Shown here piece after piece: positions 52,881 to 61,639 of a DNA stretch of 64,000 nucleotides. The stretch is from Micromonospora saelicesensis (lineage in GTDB: Bacteria > Actinomycetota > Actinomycetes > Mycobacteriales > Micromonosporaceae). Position 1 is the stretch's first letter; each line of letters begins with the position of its first letter. Under the pieces are notes generated by a model. That model saw only the letters and a list, made by a program, of their open reading frames with translations. It made no database searches and had not been told where the DNA came from. The stretch spans positions 1 through 64,000 of the forward strand of contig NZ_FMCR01000001.1 of NCBI RefSeq assembly GCF_900091575.1. Direction: 5' to 3'. The translations under genes were made by a program, and so were the position numbers.

Positions 52881-54401
52881 ATGGTCGAGGAGGAGCAGAA
52901 GTACGAGGTGGACGACGCCTACGTGCTGCCGGACCTGGCCGGCACGGCCCCGGCCGGCGGTCGGGTCCGGGCACTGCCACCGGTGACGCTGGTCGCCCGC
53001 TACCTCGACACGGTCGACCTGCGGCTGGCCCGGGCCGGTGCCTCGCTGCGCCACCGTCGGGGCGACGAGCTGCCCTGGACGGTGAAACTACCGACCGGGA
53101 CGCCGGGCGTCCGGCACGAGATCTCCCGTGCCGGGCCGAAGGGGCAGCCGCCTCCGGAGCTGGTGGAGCTGGTCACCGTCCTGCACAGGGGGGCGCCGCT
53201 GGCCCCGGTGACAGTGGTGCGGACGGTGCGGCACGCGTACGAGGTGTGTGACCGGGCCGGCACGGTGCTCGCCGAGGTGGTGGACGACCGGGTGACAGTG
53301 CTCGACGACGCCGGCAGCACCACCGACACGTTCCGCGAGGTGGAGGTGGAGCTGAAGGCAGGTGACCGGAAGCTGCTCGACCGGGTCGGCGGGGTGCTGC
53401 GCGAGGCCGGCGCCCAGGGCGGGTCGTTCACGCCGAAGCACGTACGGGCGCTGGGCGCGACGGCGCAGGCCGATCCGGACCTGGTAGCGCCGGCCGGGCT
53501 GACCGCCGAGCCGAGCGCCGGTGACGTGGTGACCGAGGCGCTCCGCAAGGAGATCCGCCGGCTGTTGGCGCACGACCCGCTGGTCCGGCTGCGCGCCCCG
53601 GCCGCCGGTGGCGACACCGCGGTGCACCAGATGCGGGTGGCCTGCCGACGCCTGCGCAGTGATCTGCGCACCTTCAAACCGTTGCTGCGAAAGACCTGGT
53701 CCCGCCCGCTGCGCACCGAGCTGCGCTGGTTGGCCGACGTGCTCGGCGCGGCGCGCGACGCCGAGGTGCTGCGCGCGCGGCTGCGCCGTACCGCCGACGC
53801 CGATCCGCTGAGCCCGCTCGACCGGGGCGCGGTGGACCGTCTCGACGAGGTGCTCGCCGCACGGCAGCGGCAGGCACTCACCGCCATCGACGAGATGCTG
53901 CGCTCCGCGCGCTACCTGGCCCTGGTGGACTCCCTGGTGCTGGCCGCCCGCGCGCCCCGGTTCACCCGCCGGGCGGCAGCGCCCGCCGCGCAGGCGCTAC
54001 CCGCGCTGGTGGCCCGCCCCTGGCGGCGGTTGACCGGGCCGGACGGCGTCGGCGGGCTCGACGCGCAGTCGCCGGACGACCGCTGGCACGCCGTCCGCAA
54101 GGAGGGCAAGCAGGCCCGGTACGCGGTCAACGCGGTGGCCCCGACGGTCGGCAAGGGCGCACGGCGGCTGTCCCGCGCACTCGGCCGGGTACAGGACGTG
54201 CTCGGCGAGCACCAGGACGCGGCGGTGGCGGCGGACACCTGGTTGGAGATCGCCGCCGAGCGACCGGACGACCACGAGCTGGCGGTCACCGCCGGGCGGC
54301 TGGCCGAGCGGGAACGCCAGTCGGTACGCCGGACGCGGGGTCTCCTCCCGGCCGCCTGGCACCGGGCCACCCGGCGACGGCGCACCAGTTGGCTGCCGTG
54401 A
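52881..54401 (+). CDS. CYTH-CHAD two-domain protein
   Basis: The 506-residue protein has an N-terminal CYTH/triphosphate tunnel domain with ExExK (Glu3, Glu5, Lys7), paired acidic and basic strands up to about 190, and a C-terminal CHAD domain (about 220-490) with HQMRVACRRLRSDLRTF (His249) and HAVRKEGKQARYAVNAV and LGRVQDVLGEHQDA. CHAD domains bind polyphosphate; CYTH domains hydrolyse triphosphates. Its place directly after ppk (24 bases) fits polyphosphate handling. The substrate (inorganic triphosphate or polyphosphate) is inferred. Confidence 0.92.
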   Translation: MVEEEQKYEVDDAYVLPDLAGTAPAGGRVRALPPVTLVARYLDTVDLRLARAGASLRHRRGDELPWTVKLPTGTPGVRHEISRAGPKGQPPPELVELVTVLHRGAPLAPVTVVRTVRHAYEVCDRAGTVLAEVVDDRVTVLDDAGSTTDTFREVEVELKAGDRKLLDRVGGVLREAGAQGGSFTPKHVRALGATAQADPDLVAPAGLTAEPSAGDVVTEALRKEIRRLLAHDPLVRLRAPAAGGDTAVHQMRVACRRLRSDLRTFKPLLRKTWSRPLRTELRWLADVLGAARDAEVLRARLRRTADADPLSPLDRGAVDRLDEVLAARQRQALTAIDEMLRSARYLALVDSLVLAARAPRFTRRAAAPAAQALPALVARPWRRLTGPDGVGGLDAQSPDDRWHAVRKEGKQARYAVNAVAPTVGKGARRLSRALGRVQDVLGEHQDAAVAADTWLEIAAERPDDHELAVTAGRLAERERQSVRRTRGLLPAAWHRATRRRRTSWLP

Positions 54402-55267
54402 CGGGCATCCGGGCGGCGGGCGGGGTGGCCTGGCGGCCGACCGACGACGGCGTACGCGTCTGCGTGGTGCACCGCCCCCGTTACGGCGACTGGACCCTGC
54501 CGAAGGGCAAGCTGGAGCCGGGCGAGCACGCGCTGGCCGCGGCGGTGCGTGAGGTGGCCGAGGAGGCCGACGTACGGGGCGTGCCGCAGGTGCGGCTGCC
54601 GTCGGTGCGGTACCGCAGCGAGGGGCAACCCAAGCTGGTCGACTACTGGTCGATGCTCGCGGTGGCCAGCGGCGGTTTCCAACCGGACACCGAGGTGGAC
54701 GACATCCGCTGGCTCGCGGTGGACGACGCGATCCGGTTGGTCAGCTACCCGCACGACGCCGAGGTGTTGGCGGCGTTCGCCGCGCTGCCGTCGGTGACGG
54801 CGACGGTCGCGCTGGTCCGGCACGCGCACGCCGGTAAGCGGGCCACCTGGTCCGGCCCGGACGTCGGACGGCCCCTGGATGCCGAGGGGTGGGCCCAGGC
54901 GAGCACACTGGCCGAGCTGATCGCCCTGATCCGACCGGCCCGACTGGTGTCGGCGTCGCCGCGACGGTGTGTGCAGACACTCGACCCGACTGCCGCGTTG
55001 CTCGACCTGCCGATCGAGGTCTGCGGCGACCTGGACGAACCACAACCCGGCCAGCAGAGCGACGAGCAGATCCTGGCCACCGCCGCCCGACTTCTGGAGC
55101 TGGCCGGCACCGGTGGGCAGTCGGCGGTGTGCAGCCAGGGCAAGGTCCTGCCGGGCGCCCTGGAGCGGCTGACCGGCCGCACCGATGAGGACTTCACCAC
55201 CCCGAAGGGCGGCGGGTGGCTGCTCGCCTTCGCCGCCGACCGGCTGCTGGCCACAGATCGCCTGTAG
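54398..55267 (+). CDS. Nudix hydrolase-histidine phosphatase fusion (MutT1-like)
   Basis: The 289-residue protein has a Nudix box (37-59, GKLEPGEHALAAAVREVAEE with D instead of the final G) and a C-terminal phosphoglycerate-mutase-like domain with catalytic ALVRHAHAGKR (His142) and SASPRRCVQTL. M. tuberculosis MutT1 (Rv2985) has the same design and position after ppk and hydrolyses 8-oxo-GTP/dNTP and diadenosine polyphosphates. The GTG start overlaps the CYTH-CHAD stop (GTGA), so the genes are translationally coupled. Confidence 0.94.
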   Translation: MTGIRAAGGVAWRPTDDGVRVCVVHRPRYGDWTLPKGKLEPGEHALAAAVREVAEEADVRGVPQVRLPSVRYRSEGQPKLVDYWSMLAVASGGFQPDTEVDDIRWLAVDDAIRLVSYPHDAEVLAAFAALPSVTATVALVRHAHAGKRATWSGPDVGRPLDAEGWAQASTLAELIALIRPARLVSASPRRCVQTLDPTAALLDLPIEVCGDLDEPQPGQQSDEQILATAARLLELAGTGGQSAVCSQGKVLPGALERLTGRTDEDFTTPKGGGWLLAFAADRLLATDRL

Positions 55268-55288
55268 GGCCCGCGTTCGCACGGGCCC
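55267..55288. terminator. Convergent terminator after the Nudix-phosphatase gene
   Basis: GGGCCCG (55267-55273) pairs with CGGGCCC (55282-55288) around an 8-base loop, in the 28-base gap between converging genes. Confidence 0.7.
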
Positions 55289-55295
55289 GACCTGG

Positions 55296-57260
55296 TCAGC
55301 GGGGCGGCAGGGTCAGTGTCACCGCGACCGGCAGGTGGTCGCTGGCCGTGCTGCGCGGCGCGACCGGATCGCCGGGGGTCAGGCCGGGCGAGACGAAGAT
55401 GTGGTCGATCTGCTGGCGCGGGTCGTCCGCCGGGCTGGTCGCCAGTGGTCGGGCGGCGGCCAACGCGTCGACCAGGCTGGCCCTGGTGAACTCCGCGAAC
55501 GCCTCGTCGCCCGGCTCGGTGTTCAGGTCACCCGCCACCACCAGCGGCCGACCGGCCGCGTACCGGGTGGCGAAGTCGGCGACCGCGCGGGCCTGGACCA
55601 CCGGGCCCTTACCGGGCGGCGGTTGCAGGTGGGTGCTGACCACTGCGGTACGGACACCGTCGCCGAGGTCCAGCGTGACGGCGAGAGCCTGCGCTCCGGT
55701 GGGCGCGCCGACGGCGGCCAGCGGCAGGGTCCGCGGATCGCGTACCGGCCAACGGCTGAGCACCGCGTCACCCCAGACCGGGTCGGCGGCCGGCCCGAAG
55801 ACGTACGGCATACCGAGCCGGTCTGACAACAGGTCCAGGGTGTCGTGCCCGCCGTTGAGCAGCCACGCCCGGTCCACCTCGCTGAGCAGCACCACGTCGG
55901 GCCGTTGCCGGTCGACGACCTCGGCGAGACCGGTCAGGTCGAATCGGCCGTCCAGCCCGAACCCCATCCGGATGTTGTACGCCACCACCGTCAACCGTTC
56001 CGGTGGGCCGTTCCGGTTGCTGGCCACCGGCACCTCGTCGGCGAGCACCGGTGCCAACAGGGCCAGCGCGGTGACCGCGGCGGCGGCCCGGAGCGGCGGA
56101 AACGGCCCGGGAAGCCGGTGGACGACGGGGCGGGCGGTGAAGGCCACGGCGGCGATCAGCACGGCCACCACCACTGGCACCGCCGCGTTGGGGTAGCCGA
56201 GGTCGTAGGCCGAGTAGTAGCCGACCGCCCCGAGCGCGAAGACGAGCATCCCGGCGGCGACCGCGTACCCCCGCCGGGAGGCGCTGCTGCCACCAGCGGT
56301 GTCGGCGCTCGCGGTGTCGCTGGCTGGCTGGCTGGCGTCGTCGGTCAGCGCGAGGCAGGCGCCGAGGCCGACCGCGGCGAGGAGGATGGCCGGCAGGAGC
56401 AGGTCGCCCCGGTCGAGGGCGAACAGCACAGCGCCGCCGAGCAGCGCCACCGGGCCGTACGCCCGGCCCCACCCACGGGGCGGCCGGGTCAACGCGGCGC
56501 ACAGGAACCCGGCGACCGCCACCGGCACCGGCGCCAGGCCGAACAGCGGCGAACGAGCCACCCCGTCTCCGGCGACCAGGTACGACATCCCGGTCCGGGC
56601 CAGCGCCGGGGAGAGCGCCACCATTCCGGCCAGCAGCAGCGCCGGCCCGGCCAGCAGCCAGGCTCGGCCACCACCAGGGCCGGCAGGGGCGTCAGCGGGG
56701 CCGACAGGGGCATCAACGGGGCCAGCGAGGGCGTCACCTGCACCGCCGCGCTGGCCCGGTTGCGCCGTGCCGGCCAGGAACACCGCCACCGCGGCGGCGC
56801 TGAGCAGCCAGGCCACCCAGTCACCCCGCCAGACCAGGTCGACGGTGTCCAGCACCGCGTGCACTGCCGCGTTGACAGCGAACCCCAACGCCAGCCCCGG
56901 GACCGGGCGGTCGGTGTCGGCCGCGACGCCGACCAGCCAGACCAGCCCGGCGAGCAACCCGGCGGTGGCCAACCAGAGCTGCGTACGCCCGCCGGGAGCG
57001 GCGGTGAGCGCGAGCCGGGCGACGGCGAGCGCGACGGCGGCGACGACAGTCACCGGGCGGGCTCCGACCCGACGGACCACGGCGGGTGCGCCCATCGCGA
57101 GCACGAACCAGCCGAGGGCGAACGCCCCCATCAGCTCGGCCGGGGTGGACGCCGCCTGACCGAAGATGGTGATGATGCCGGGCAGCCAGACCCGCAGCAC
57201 GTCGATGAGGAGGAGCACGCCCAGCGCGAGCGTGCCGGTGGTGAGCTGGCGGTAGCGCAC
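55296..57260 (-). CDS. Multi-pass membrane protein with C-terminal endonuclease/exonuclease/phosphatase domain
   Basis: The 654-residue protein has about 10-12 hydrophobic helices in residues 1-405, with repetitive Gly/Ala/Pro loop sequence near residue 180 (PVDAPVGPADAPAGPG), then an EEP domain (about 425-650): AYNIRMGFGLDG, LLSEVDRAW, STHLQPP, VVAGDLNTEPGDEA, QIDHIFVSPG and ASDHLPVAVTL. The catalytic Asn, Glu, Asp and His are all present. Such domains cleave phosphodiesters of DNA, lipids or inositides; the substrate is unknown. GTG start at 57260. Confidence 0.9.
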   Translation of the reverse strand: MRYRQLTTGTLALGVLLLIDVLRVWLPGIITIFGQAASTPAELMGAFALGWFVLAMGAPAVVRRVGARPVTVVAAVALAVARLALTAAPGGRTQLWLATAGLLAGLVWLVGVAADTDRPVPGLALGFAVNAAVHAVLDTVDLVWRGDWVAWLLSAAAVAVFLAGTAQPGQRGGAGDALAGPVDAPVGPADAPAGPGGGRAWLLAGPALLLAGMVALSPALARTGMSYLVAGDGVARSPLFGLAPVPVAVAGFLCAALTRPPRGWGRAYGPVALLGGAVLFALDRGDLLLPAILLAAVGLGACLALTDDASQPASDTASADTAGGSSASRRGYAVAAGMLVFALGAVGYYSAYDLGYPNAAVPVVVAVLIAAVAFTARPVVHRLPGPFPPLRAAAAVTALALLAPVLADEVPVASNRNGPPERLTVVAYNIRMGFGLDGRFDLTGLAEVVDRQRPDVVLLSEVDRAWLLNGGHDTLDLLSDRLGMPYVFGPAADPVWGDAVLSRWPVRDPRTLPLAAVGAPTGAQALAVTLDLGDGVRTAVVSTHLQPPPGKGPVVQARAVADFATRYAAGRPLVVAGDLNTEPGDEAFAEFTRASLVDALAAARPLATSPADDPRQQIDHIFVSPGLTPGDPVAPRSTASDHLPVAVTLTLPPR

Positions 57261-57378
57261 CGGCGCCCCATTTCCCGTCGACGGGCCGGCCCAGGGGTGG
57301 CCGGCACGGCGATTCTGCGCGAGCGGGCCAACCCGGTCAACGGTCCCCGTACGCCGAAAAGCCGTCCCGGTACGCCGA

Positions 57379-57408
57379 AAGGGCGCCCACCCACTGGTGG
57401 ACGCCCTT
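57379..57408 (-). terminator. hup terminator
   Basis: AAGGGCGCCCACC (57379-57391) pairs with GGTGGACGCCCTT (57396-57408) except one position, loop CACT. On the minus strand it is followed by TTTC, 15 bases after the hup stop codon. Confidence 0.8.
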
Positions 57409-57422
57409 GCGGTACGGGTCGG

Positions 57423-58091
57423 TCAGCGCTTGCTGGCCGCCTTCTTGGCCGGAGCCTTCTTCGCCGGCGCCTTCTTGGCCGCCGTGCTCTTGCTCGCCGC
57501 CGCGGTGGTCTTCTTCGCCGCGGTCGACCGGGTCGCGGCGGTGGTCTTCTTCGCCGCGGTGGTCTTCTTGCTGGCGGCCGTCTTGGTCGCCGTGGTGGTC
57601 TTGCTCGCCTTGGCCGGGGCGGTCTTCTTGCTGGCGGCCGTCTTGGTCGCCGTGGCGGTCTTGCTGGCCTTGGCCGGGGCGGTCTTCTTGCTGGCCGCCT
57701 TCGCCGTGGTCGCCTTGGTGCCCGCCGCCTTGGCGGTGGCCGCCTTGGTGCCGGTCGCCTTGGCCGTGGCGGTGCTGGTGGTGGCCTTCTTAGTCGCCAC
57801 CGTGGCCTTCGGCACCTTGCCGCTGGCCACCATCTCCTTGAACCCGGCGCCGGGGCGGAAGGTCGGGACTGACGTCTTCTTGACCTTCACCGCCTCGCCG
57901 GTACGCGGGTTGCGCGCTGTTCGCGCGCCACGCACACGCTTTTCGAATGCTCCGAATCCGGTGATCGCCACCTTCTCGCCCTTGGTGACCGCCGCCTGGA
58001 CCTCGGTGAGGACCGCGTCGAGCGCGGCCGTCGCCATCTTCCGGTCCCCCAGGCGAACGGCGAGCGCCTCGATGAGCTCGGCCTTGTTCAC
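57423..58091 (-). CDS. hupB: HU DNA-binding protein with lysine/alanine-rich C-terminal tail
   Basis: The 222-residue protein has an HU domain (1-95, [40 protein letters not shown]) and a 125-residue tail of [13 protein letters not shown] repeats like histone H1, as in HupB of mycobacteria and HupS of Streptomyces. The tail gene sequence contains a 60-base tandem repeat (57560-57680), so copy number may vary. The GTG start is preceded by GGAGGAAGTC. It forms the nucleoid architecture and is probably abundant. Confidence 0.96.
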   Translation of the reverse strand: MNKAELIEALAVRLGDRKMATAALDAVLTEVQAAVTKGEKVAITGFGAFEKRVRGARTARNPRTGEAVKVKKTSVPTFRPGAGFKEMVASGKVPKATVATKKATTSTATAKATGTKAATAKAAGTKATTAKAASKKTAPAKASKTATATKTAASKKTAPAKASKTTTATKTAASKKTTAAKKTTAATRSTAAKKTTAAASKSTAAKKAPAKKAPAKKAASKR

Positions 58092-58140
58092 GACTTCCTC
58101 CCGATTGTGCAACTGACTCGTTGCGAGCCATTCTGCGCGC

Positions 58141-58169
58141 ACGGTATGCCCTGTGCTGTCGGGACACAA
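58141..58169 (-). promoter_or_regulatory. Candidate hupB promoter
   Basis: On the minus strand TTGTGT (58169-58164) and TACCGT (58146-58141) are 17 bases apart. The implied transcript would have a leader of about 45 bases to the GTG at 58091. Confidence 0.5.
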
Positions 58170-58201
58170 ACATTCGGTAGAAAAAAGCCCTTGTGTCGTA
58201 A

Positions 58202-58243
58202 CGGATTCACCCCCACCGGATGGCCCGATGGGGGTGAAATCCG
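58202..58243 (-). terminator. leuD terminator hairpin
   Basis: CGGATT-CACCCCCA (from 58202) pairs with TGGGGGTGAAATCCG (to 58243) around GCC-rich middle sequence with one bulged base. It lies 21 bases after the leuD stop on the minus strand. Confidence 0.75.
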
Positions 58244-58263
58244 CTGTGCGAGCGGCCTAACGG

Positions 58264-58851
58264 CTATGCCACGGAGGGCAGGAACGGCAGTCGCCGGGCC
58301 TCGTAGGAGTCGATGTCGGCGGCGTGGCGGAGGGTGAGTCCAATGTCGTCGAGGCCTTCCAGGAGGCGCCAACGGCTGAAGTCGTCCAGCGGGAACGACC
58401 AGCTCGCGTCCCCCGCCCGGAGCTGGCGGGCGGTCAGGTCGACGGTCACCGCAGTGGTGGGATCCGCCTCGACCAGGTCCCACAACTCTTCGACGGCTTT
58501 CAATTCCAACTCGACCGGCAACAGACCTTCCTTGAGGGCGTTGCCACGGAAGATGTCACCGAAGCGCGGGGCCACCACGGCGCGGAAGCCCCAGTCCCGT
58601 AGCGCCCACACGGCGTGCTCCCGGGAGGAGCCGGTGCCGAACTCCGGGCCGGCGATGAGGATCGACGCCCCGGAATAGTTTTCATCGTTGAGCACGAATG
58701 CCGGATCTTCCCGCCAGGCGCTGAACAGCCCGTCGGCGAAGCCCGTCCGGGTCACCCGCTTGAGGTACACGGCGGGGATGATCTGATCGGTGTCCACGTT
58801 GGACCGGCGCAGCGGCACTGCGGTGCCGGTGTGGGTGGTGAACTTGTCCAT
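58264..58851 (-). CDS. leuD: 3-isopropylmalate dehydratase small subunit
   Basis: The 195-residue subunit completes the active site of isopropylmalate isomerase in leucine synthesis. It has [34 protein letters not shown] and [24 protein letters not shown]. It follows leuC after 14 bases in the standard leuCD order. Length matches the family. Confidence 0.97.
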   Translation of the reverse strand: MDKFTTHTGTAVPLRRSNVDTDQIIPAVYLKRVTRTGFADGLFSAWREDPAFVLNDENYSGASILIAGPEFGTGSSREHAVWALRDWGFRAVVAPRFGDIFRGNALKEGLLPVELELKAVEELWDLVEADPTTAVTVDLTARQLRAGDASWSFPLDDFSRWRLLEGLDDIGLTLRHAADIDSYEARRLPFLPSVA

Positions 58852-58865
58852 CTCGTCGGTCCCTT

Positions 58866-60311
58866 CTACAGGTCGGCGGGGGCGGCCAGCCGGCCGACCA
58901 CGGCGGTGGCGGCGGCCACCGGCGGGGAGACCAGGTGGGTACGCCCGCCCCGGCCCTGACGGCCCTCGAAGTTGCGGTTCGAGGTGGAGGCGGAGCGCTC
59001 CCCCGGCTTCAGCGTGTCGGGGTTCATCCCCAGACACATGGAGCAGCCGGCGAACCGCCACTCGGCCCCGGCGTCGGCGAAGACCTTGTCCAGCCCCTCG
59101 GCCTCGGCGGCCTCGCGCACGGCGGCGGAGCCGGGCACCACGAGCATCCGTACGCCGTCGGCGACCCGGTGGCCACGCAGCACGTCGGCGGCGGCCCGTA
59201 GGTCCTCCAGGCGACCGTTGGTGCAGGACCCCACGAAGACGACGTCGATGGGCAACTCCCGCAGCGGGGTGCCGGGGCGCAGGTCCATGTACTCCAGGGC
59301 CCGGCGGGCGGCGGTGCGCTCCGAGTCGGTGGTGAACTCCTCAGGGTCCGGCACCGGGGCGCTCAGCGGCGCACCCTGCCCGGGGTTGGTGCCCCAGGTG
59401 ACGAACGGGGTGATCCGGCTGGCGTCCAGGGTCACCTCGGCGTCGAAGCGCGCGCCCTCGTCGGTGGGCAGCGTCCGCCACCACGCCACCGCCGCGTCCC
59501 AGTCCGCGCCCTGCGGCGCGTTCGGTCGACCCTTGAGGTACGCGAAGGTGGTCTCGTCCGGCGCGATCATGCCGGCCTTGGCACCCCACTCGATGGACAT
59601 GTTGGCGATGGTCATCCGCCCCTCCATGGAGAGGGCGCGGATCGCCTCGCCGCGGTACTCGACGATGTGCCCACGACCTCCACCGGTGCCGACCTGCGTG
59701 ATCAGCGCGAGCACCAGGTCCTTGGCGGTCACGCCGGGCGCGAGCTGGCCGGTGACGTTCACGGCCATCGTCTTCGGCCGGCTCTGCGGCAGCGTCTGGG
59801 TGGCCAGAACGTGCTCCACCTCGCTGGTGCCGATGCCGAAGGCGAGCGCGCCGAAGGCGCCGTGGGTGGCGGTGTGCGAGTCGCCACAAACGATCGTCAG
59901 GCCCGGCTGGGTGAGACCGAGCTGCGGGCCGATCACGTGCACGATGCCCTGGTTGTCGTCGCCGAGCGGGTGCAGTCGCACCCCGAACTCGGCGCAGTTG
60001 CGGCGCAACGTCTCGATCTGCGTACGCGACGTGGGGTCCGCGATGGTGAGCAGGTCACCACGGCGGAGGCGGAACGCCGGGTCGGCGTACCCGGTCGGGG
60101 TGTTGTGGTCCTCGGTCGCGAGGGTCAGGTCGGTACGACGCACCCGGCGCCCGGCGAGCCGCAGCCCGTCGAACGCCTGCGGGCTGGTCACCTCGTGCAG
60201 CAGGTGCAGGTCGATGAAGAGCAGGTCCGGCTCACCAGCGGCGGACCGTACGACGTGCGCGTCCCAGACCTTCTCGGCCAGGGTCCTCGGCTCAGGAGTG
60301 ACTCCCACCAT
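58866..60311 (-). CDS. leuC: 3-isopropylmalate dehydratase large subunit
   Basis: The 481-residue aconitase-family subunit carries the [4Fe-4S] ligands: Cys in [13 protein letters not shown] and the pair in [15 protein letters not shown]-terminal [50 protein letters not shown] and [10 protein letters not shown] are conserved. It isomerises 2- to 3-isopropylmalate with LeuD. The ATG at 60311 is 6 bases from TAGGAT, so its mRNA may be nearly leaderless. It diverges from an IclR regulator, the usual controller. Confidence 0.98.
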   Translation of the reverse strand: MVGVTPEPRTLAEKVWDAHVVRSAAGEPDLLFIDLHLLHEVTSPQAFDGLRLAGRRVRRTDLTLATEDHNTPTGYADPAFRLRRGDLLTIADPTSRTQIETLRRNCAEFGVRLHPLGDDNQGIVHVIGPQLGLTQPGLTIVCGDSHTATHGAFGALAFGIGTSEVEHVLATQTLPQSRPKTMAVNVTGQLAPGVTAKDLVLALITQVGTGGGRGHIVEYRGEAIRALSMEGRMTIANMSIEWGAKAGMIAPDETTFAYLKGRPNAPQGADWDAAVAWWRTLPTDEGARFDAEVTLDASRITPFVTWGTNPGQGAPLSAPVPDPEEFTTDSERTAARRALEYMDLRPGTPLRELPIDVVFVGSCTNGRLEDLRAAADVLRGHRVADGVRMLVVPGSAAVREAAEAEGLDKVFADAGAEWRFAGCSMCLGMNPDTLKPGERSASTSNRNFEGRQGRGGRTHLVSPPVAAATAVVGRLAAPADL

Positions 60312-60348
60312 CTGGACATCCTAAATTCTGGGAGGTAAGTTTCGGCTT
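60312..60348. promoter_or_regulatory. 37-bp shared leuC/ndgR promoter region
   Basis: TAGGAT (minus, 60323-60318) lies 6 bases before leuC ATG; TAAGTT (plus, 60336-60341) lies 7 bases before the regulator GTG. Both fit a TAnnnT -10 of leaderless transcripts. GGGAGG (60330-60335) may instead be a ribosome site, but is 13 bases from the GTG. Confidence 0.45.
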
Positions 60349-61047
60349 GTGGGACACAGTATGAGCGGTGTCGGCGTTCTCGACAAGGCGGTGGTCATCC
60401 TGGCCGCCTGCGTGGACGGCGCCAGCCTGGCCGAACTCGTCGAACGCACCAAGCTGCCCCGGGCCACAGCACATCGCCTGGCCCAGGCCCTGGAGATCCA
60501 CCGAATGCTGGTGCGTGACACCCAGGGCAGATGGCGGCCCGGCCCCCGGCTGGGCGAGCTGGCCAACGCCGCACCGGACGTTCTGCTGACCGCCGCCGAG
60601 CCGCTGCTGGCCGCGCTGCGCGACGCCACCGGTGAGAGCGCGCAGCTCTACCTGCGCCGCGCCGACGAGCGGATCTGCGTGGCGGCGGCGGAACGCGCCA
60701 GCGGTCTACGGGACACCGTTCCGGTCGGCTCGGTGCTGCCGATGACGGCCGGCTCCTCGGCCCAGATCCTGCTCGCCTGGGAGCCGCCGGAGGCGGTGAT
60801 GCCGCTGCTGCCGCGCAGCAAGTTCACCGGCCGCACCCTCGCCGAGGTACGCCGTCGCGGCTGGGCGCAGAGCGTCGCCGAGCGGGAGGCCGGTGTGGCG
60901 AGCGTCTCCGCCCCGATCCGCGACCGCACCGGCCGGGTCATCGCCTCGGTCAGCATCTCCGGCCCGATCGAGCGCCTGGGCCGCCGCCCCGGCGAACGCC
61001 ACGCCATGGCCGTAGTAAGAGCCGGCCAACGCCTGTCCGGCCTCTAA
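60349..61047 (+). CDS. ndgR: IclR-family regulator, NdgR/LtbR type
   Basis: The 232-residue protein has an N-terminal winged HTH (GVGVLDKAVVILAACVDGASLAELVERTKLPRATAHRLAQALE) and a C-terminal IclR effector domain (about 70-230) with SAQLYLRRADERICVAA and SVSAPIRDRTGRVIASVSISGP. In Streptomyces and Corynebacterium the orthologue beside leuC represses or activates leuCD and amino-acid genes. GTG at 60349 or ATG at 60361 are both possible. A CCCCA-repeat tract and palindrome follow its stop. Confidence 0.94.
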   Translation: MGHSMSGVGVLDKAVVILAACVDGASLAELVERTKLPRATAHRLAQALEIHRMLVRDTQGRWRPGPRLGELANAAPDVLLTAAEPLLAALRDATGESAQLYLRRADERICVAAAERASGLRDTVPVGSVLPMTAGSSAQILLAWEPPEAVMPLLPRSKFTGRTLAEVRRRGWAQSVAEREAGVASVSAPIRDRTGRVIASVSISGPIERLGRRPGERHAMAVVRAGQRLSGL

Positions 61048-61121
61048 CCCACCCCACCCCACCCCACCCCACCCCCGCCCCCTCCCCCCACCCCCACTCC
61101 CCCGCCCACCCTCGCCGACCT

Positions 61122-61184
61122 CGGTGATCAAGAGCTTTGCGTCACGACGCGCCGAAGCTGGTGACGCAAAGCTCTTGATCACCG
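61122..61184. repeat. Perfect 24-bp-arm palindrome CGGTGATCAAGAGC... (element E5)
   Basis: The arms 61122-61145 (CGGTGATCAAGAGCTTTGCG then TCAC) and 61161-61184 are exact complements around a 15-base loop. The left flank 61052-61115 is C-rich with CCCCA units and the right flank to about 61235 is G-rich. It follows the IclR gene and faces the tRNA cluster. Its arm resembles E6 at the glnD start. Confidence 0.9.
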
Positions 61185-61242
61185 GGAGCAGGGGCGAGCA
61201 GGGTGGGTGGGGACGGGGTTGGGTTGGGGTGTGGGCAACGAG

Positions 61243-61276
61243 AAAGGCTCATCTCGCGGGAGCGAGATGAGCCTTT
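61243..61276 (-). terminator. Terminator of the downstream tRNA-Glu
   Basis: AAAGGCTCATCTCG (61243-61256) pairs perfectly with CGAGATGAGCCTTT (61263-61276) around a 6-base loop, 5 bases after the tRNA 3' end. Confidence 0.9.
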
Positions 61277-61281
61277 GGTTG

Positions 61282-61354
61282 TAGCCCCGACCGGATTCGA
61301 ACCGGCGCTACCGCCTTGAGAGGGCGGCGTCCTGGGCCGCTAGACGACGGGGCC
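61282..61354 (-). tRNA. tRNA-Glu (anticodon CTC)
   Basis: A 73-base tRNA on the minus strand with acceptor GGCCCCG / CGGGGCT, anticodon stem-loop CCGCC-CTCTCAA-GGCGG (anticodon CTC, reads GAG), T-loop TTCGAAT and discriminator A. The CCA is not encoded. It is identical to the copy at 61528-61600. Confidence 0.95.
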
Positions 61355-61489
61355 AGAACTTTTCCGTTCACCACCCTCGCGGGCGGTGCGAATGTAGTCT
61401 AGCGGCACCGTACCCGGGCACGAGCGCGGGGTGCGCTGTCACCCGAGGGCCCGACGGAGGCCGGAACGGGCCCGGTGGCGGACACGAAA

Positions 61490-61518
61490 CAGCCCGCCTC
61501 ACGAGGTGAGACGGGCTG
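61490..61518 (-). terminator. Terminator of the upstream tRNA-Glu
   Basis: CAGCCCG-C-CTCAC (61490-61502) pairs with GTGAG-A-CGGGCTG (61506-61518); on the minus strand TTTCG follows. It lies 9 bases after the tRNA 3' end, so the two tRNA-Glu genes have separate terminators. Confidence 0.85.
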
Positions 61519-61527
61519 TGCACGCTG

Positions 61528-61600
61528 TAGCCCCGACCGGATTCGAACCGGCGCTACCGCCTTGAGAGGGCGGCGTCCTGGGCCGCTAGACGACGGGGCC
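61528..61600 (-). tRNA. tRNA-Glu (anticodon CTC), second copy
   Basis: Same 73-base sequence as the gene at 61282-61354, including anticodon CTC and the TTCGAAT T-loop, with unrelated flanks. It is a recent or actively homogenised tandem duplicate. Confidence 0.95.
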
Positions 61601-61612
61601 AGAACAACTTTT

Positions 61613-61639
61613 GCTCCCCCACCTTACCGGTGGAGGAGC
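61613..61639 (-). terminator. Hairpin between tRNA-Gln and tRNA-Glu
   Basis: GCTCCCCCACC (61613-61623) pairs with GGTGGAGGAGC (61629-61639), one mismatch, loop TTACC. A second hairpin CTCCGCCCCC / GGGGGCGGAG is at 61661-61682. They may terminate or process the tRNA-Gln transcript. Confidence 0.6.
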
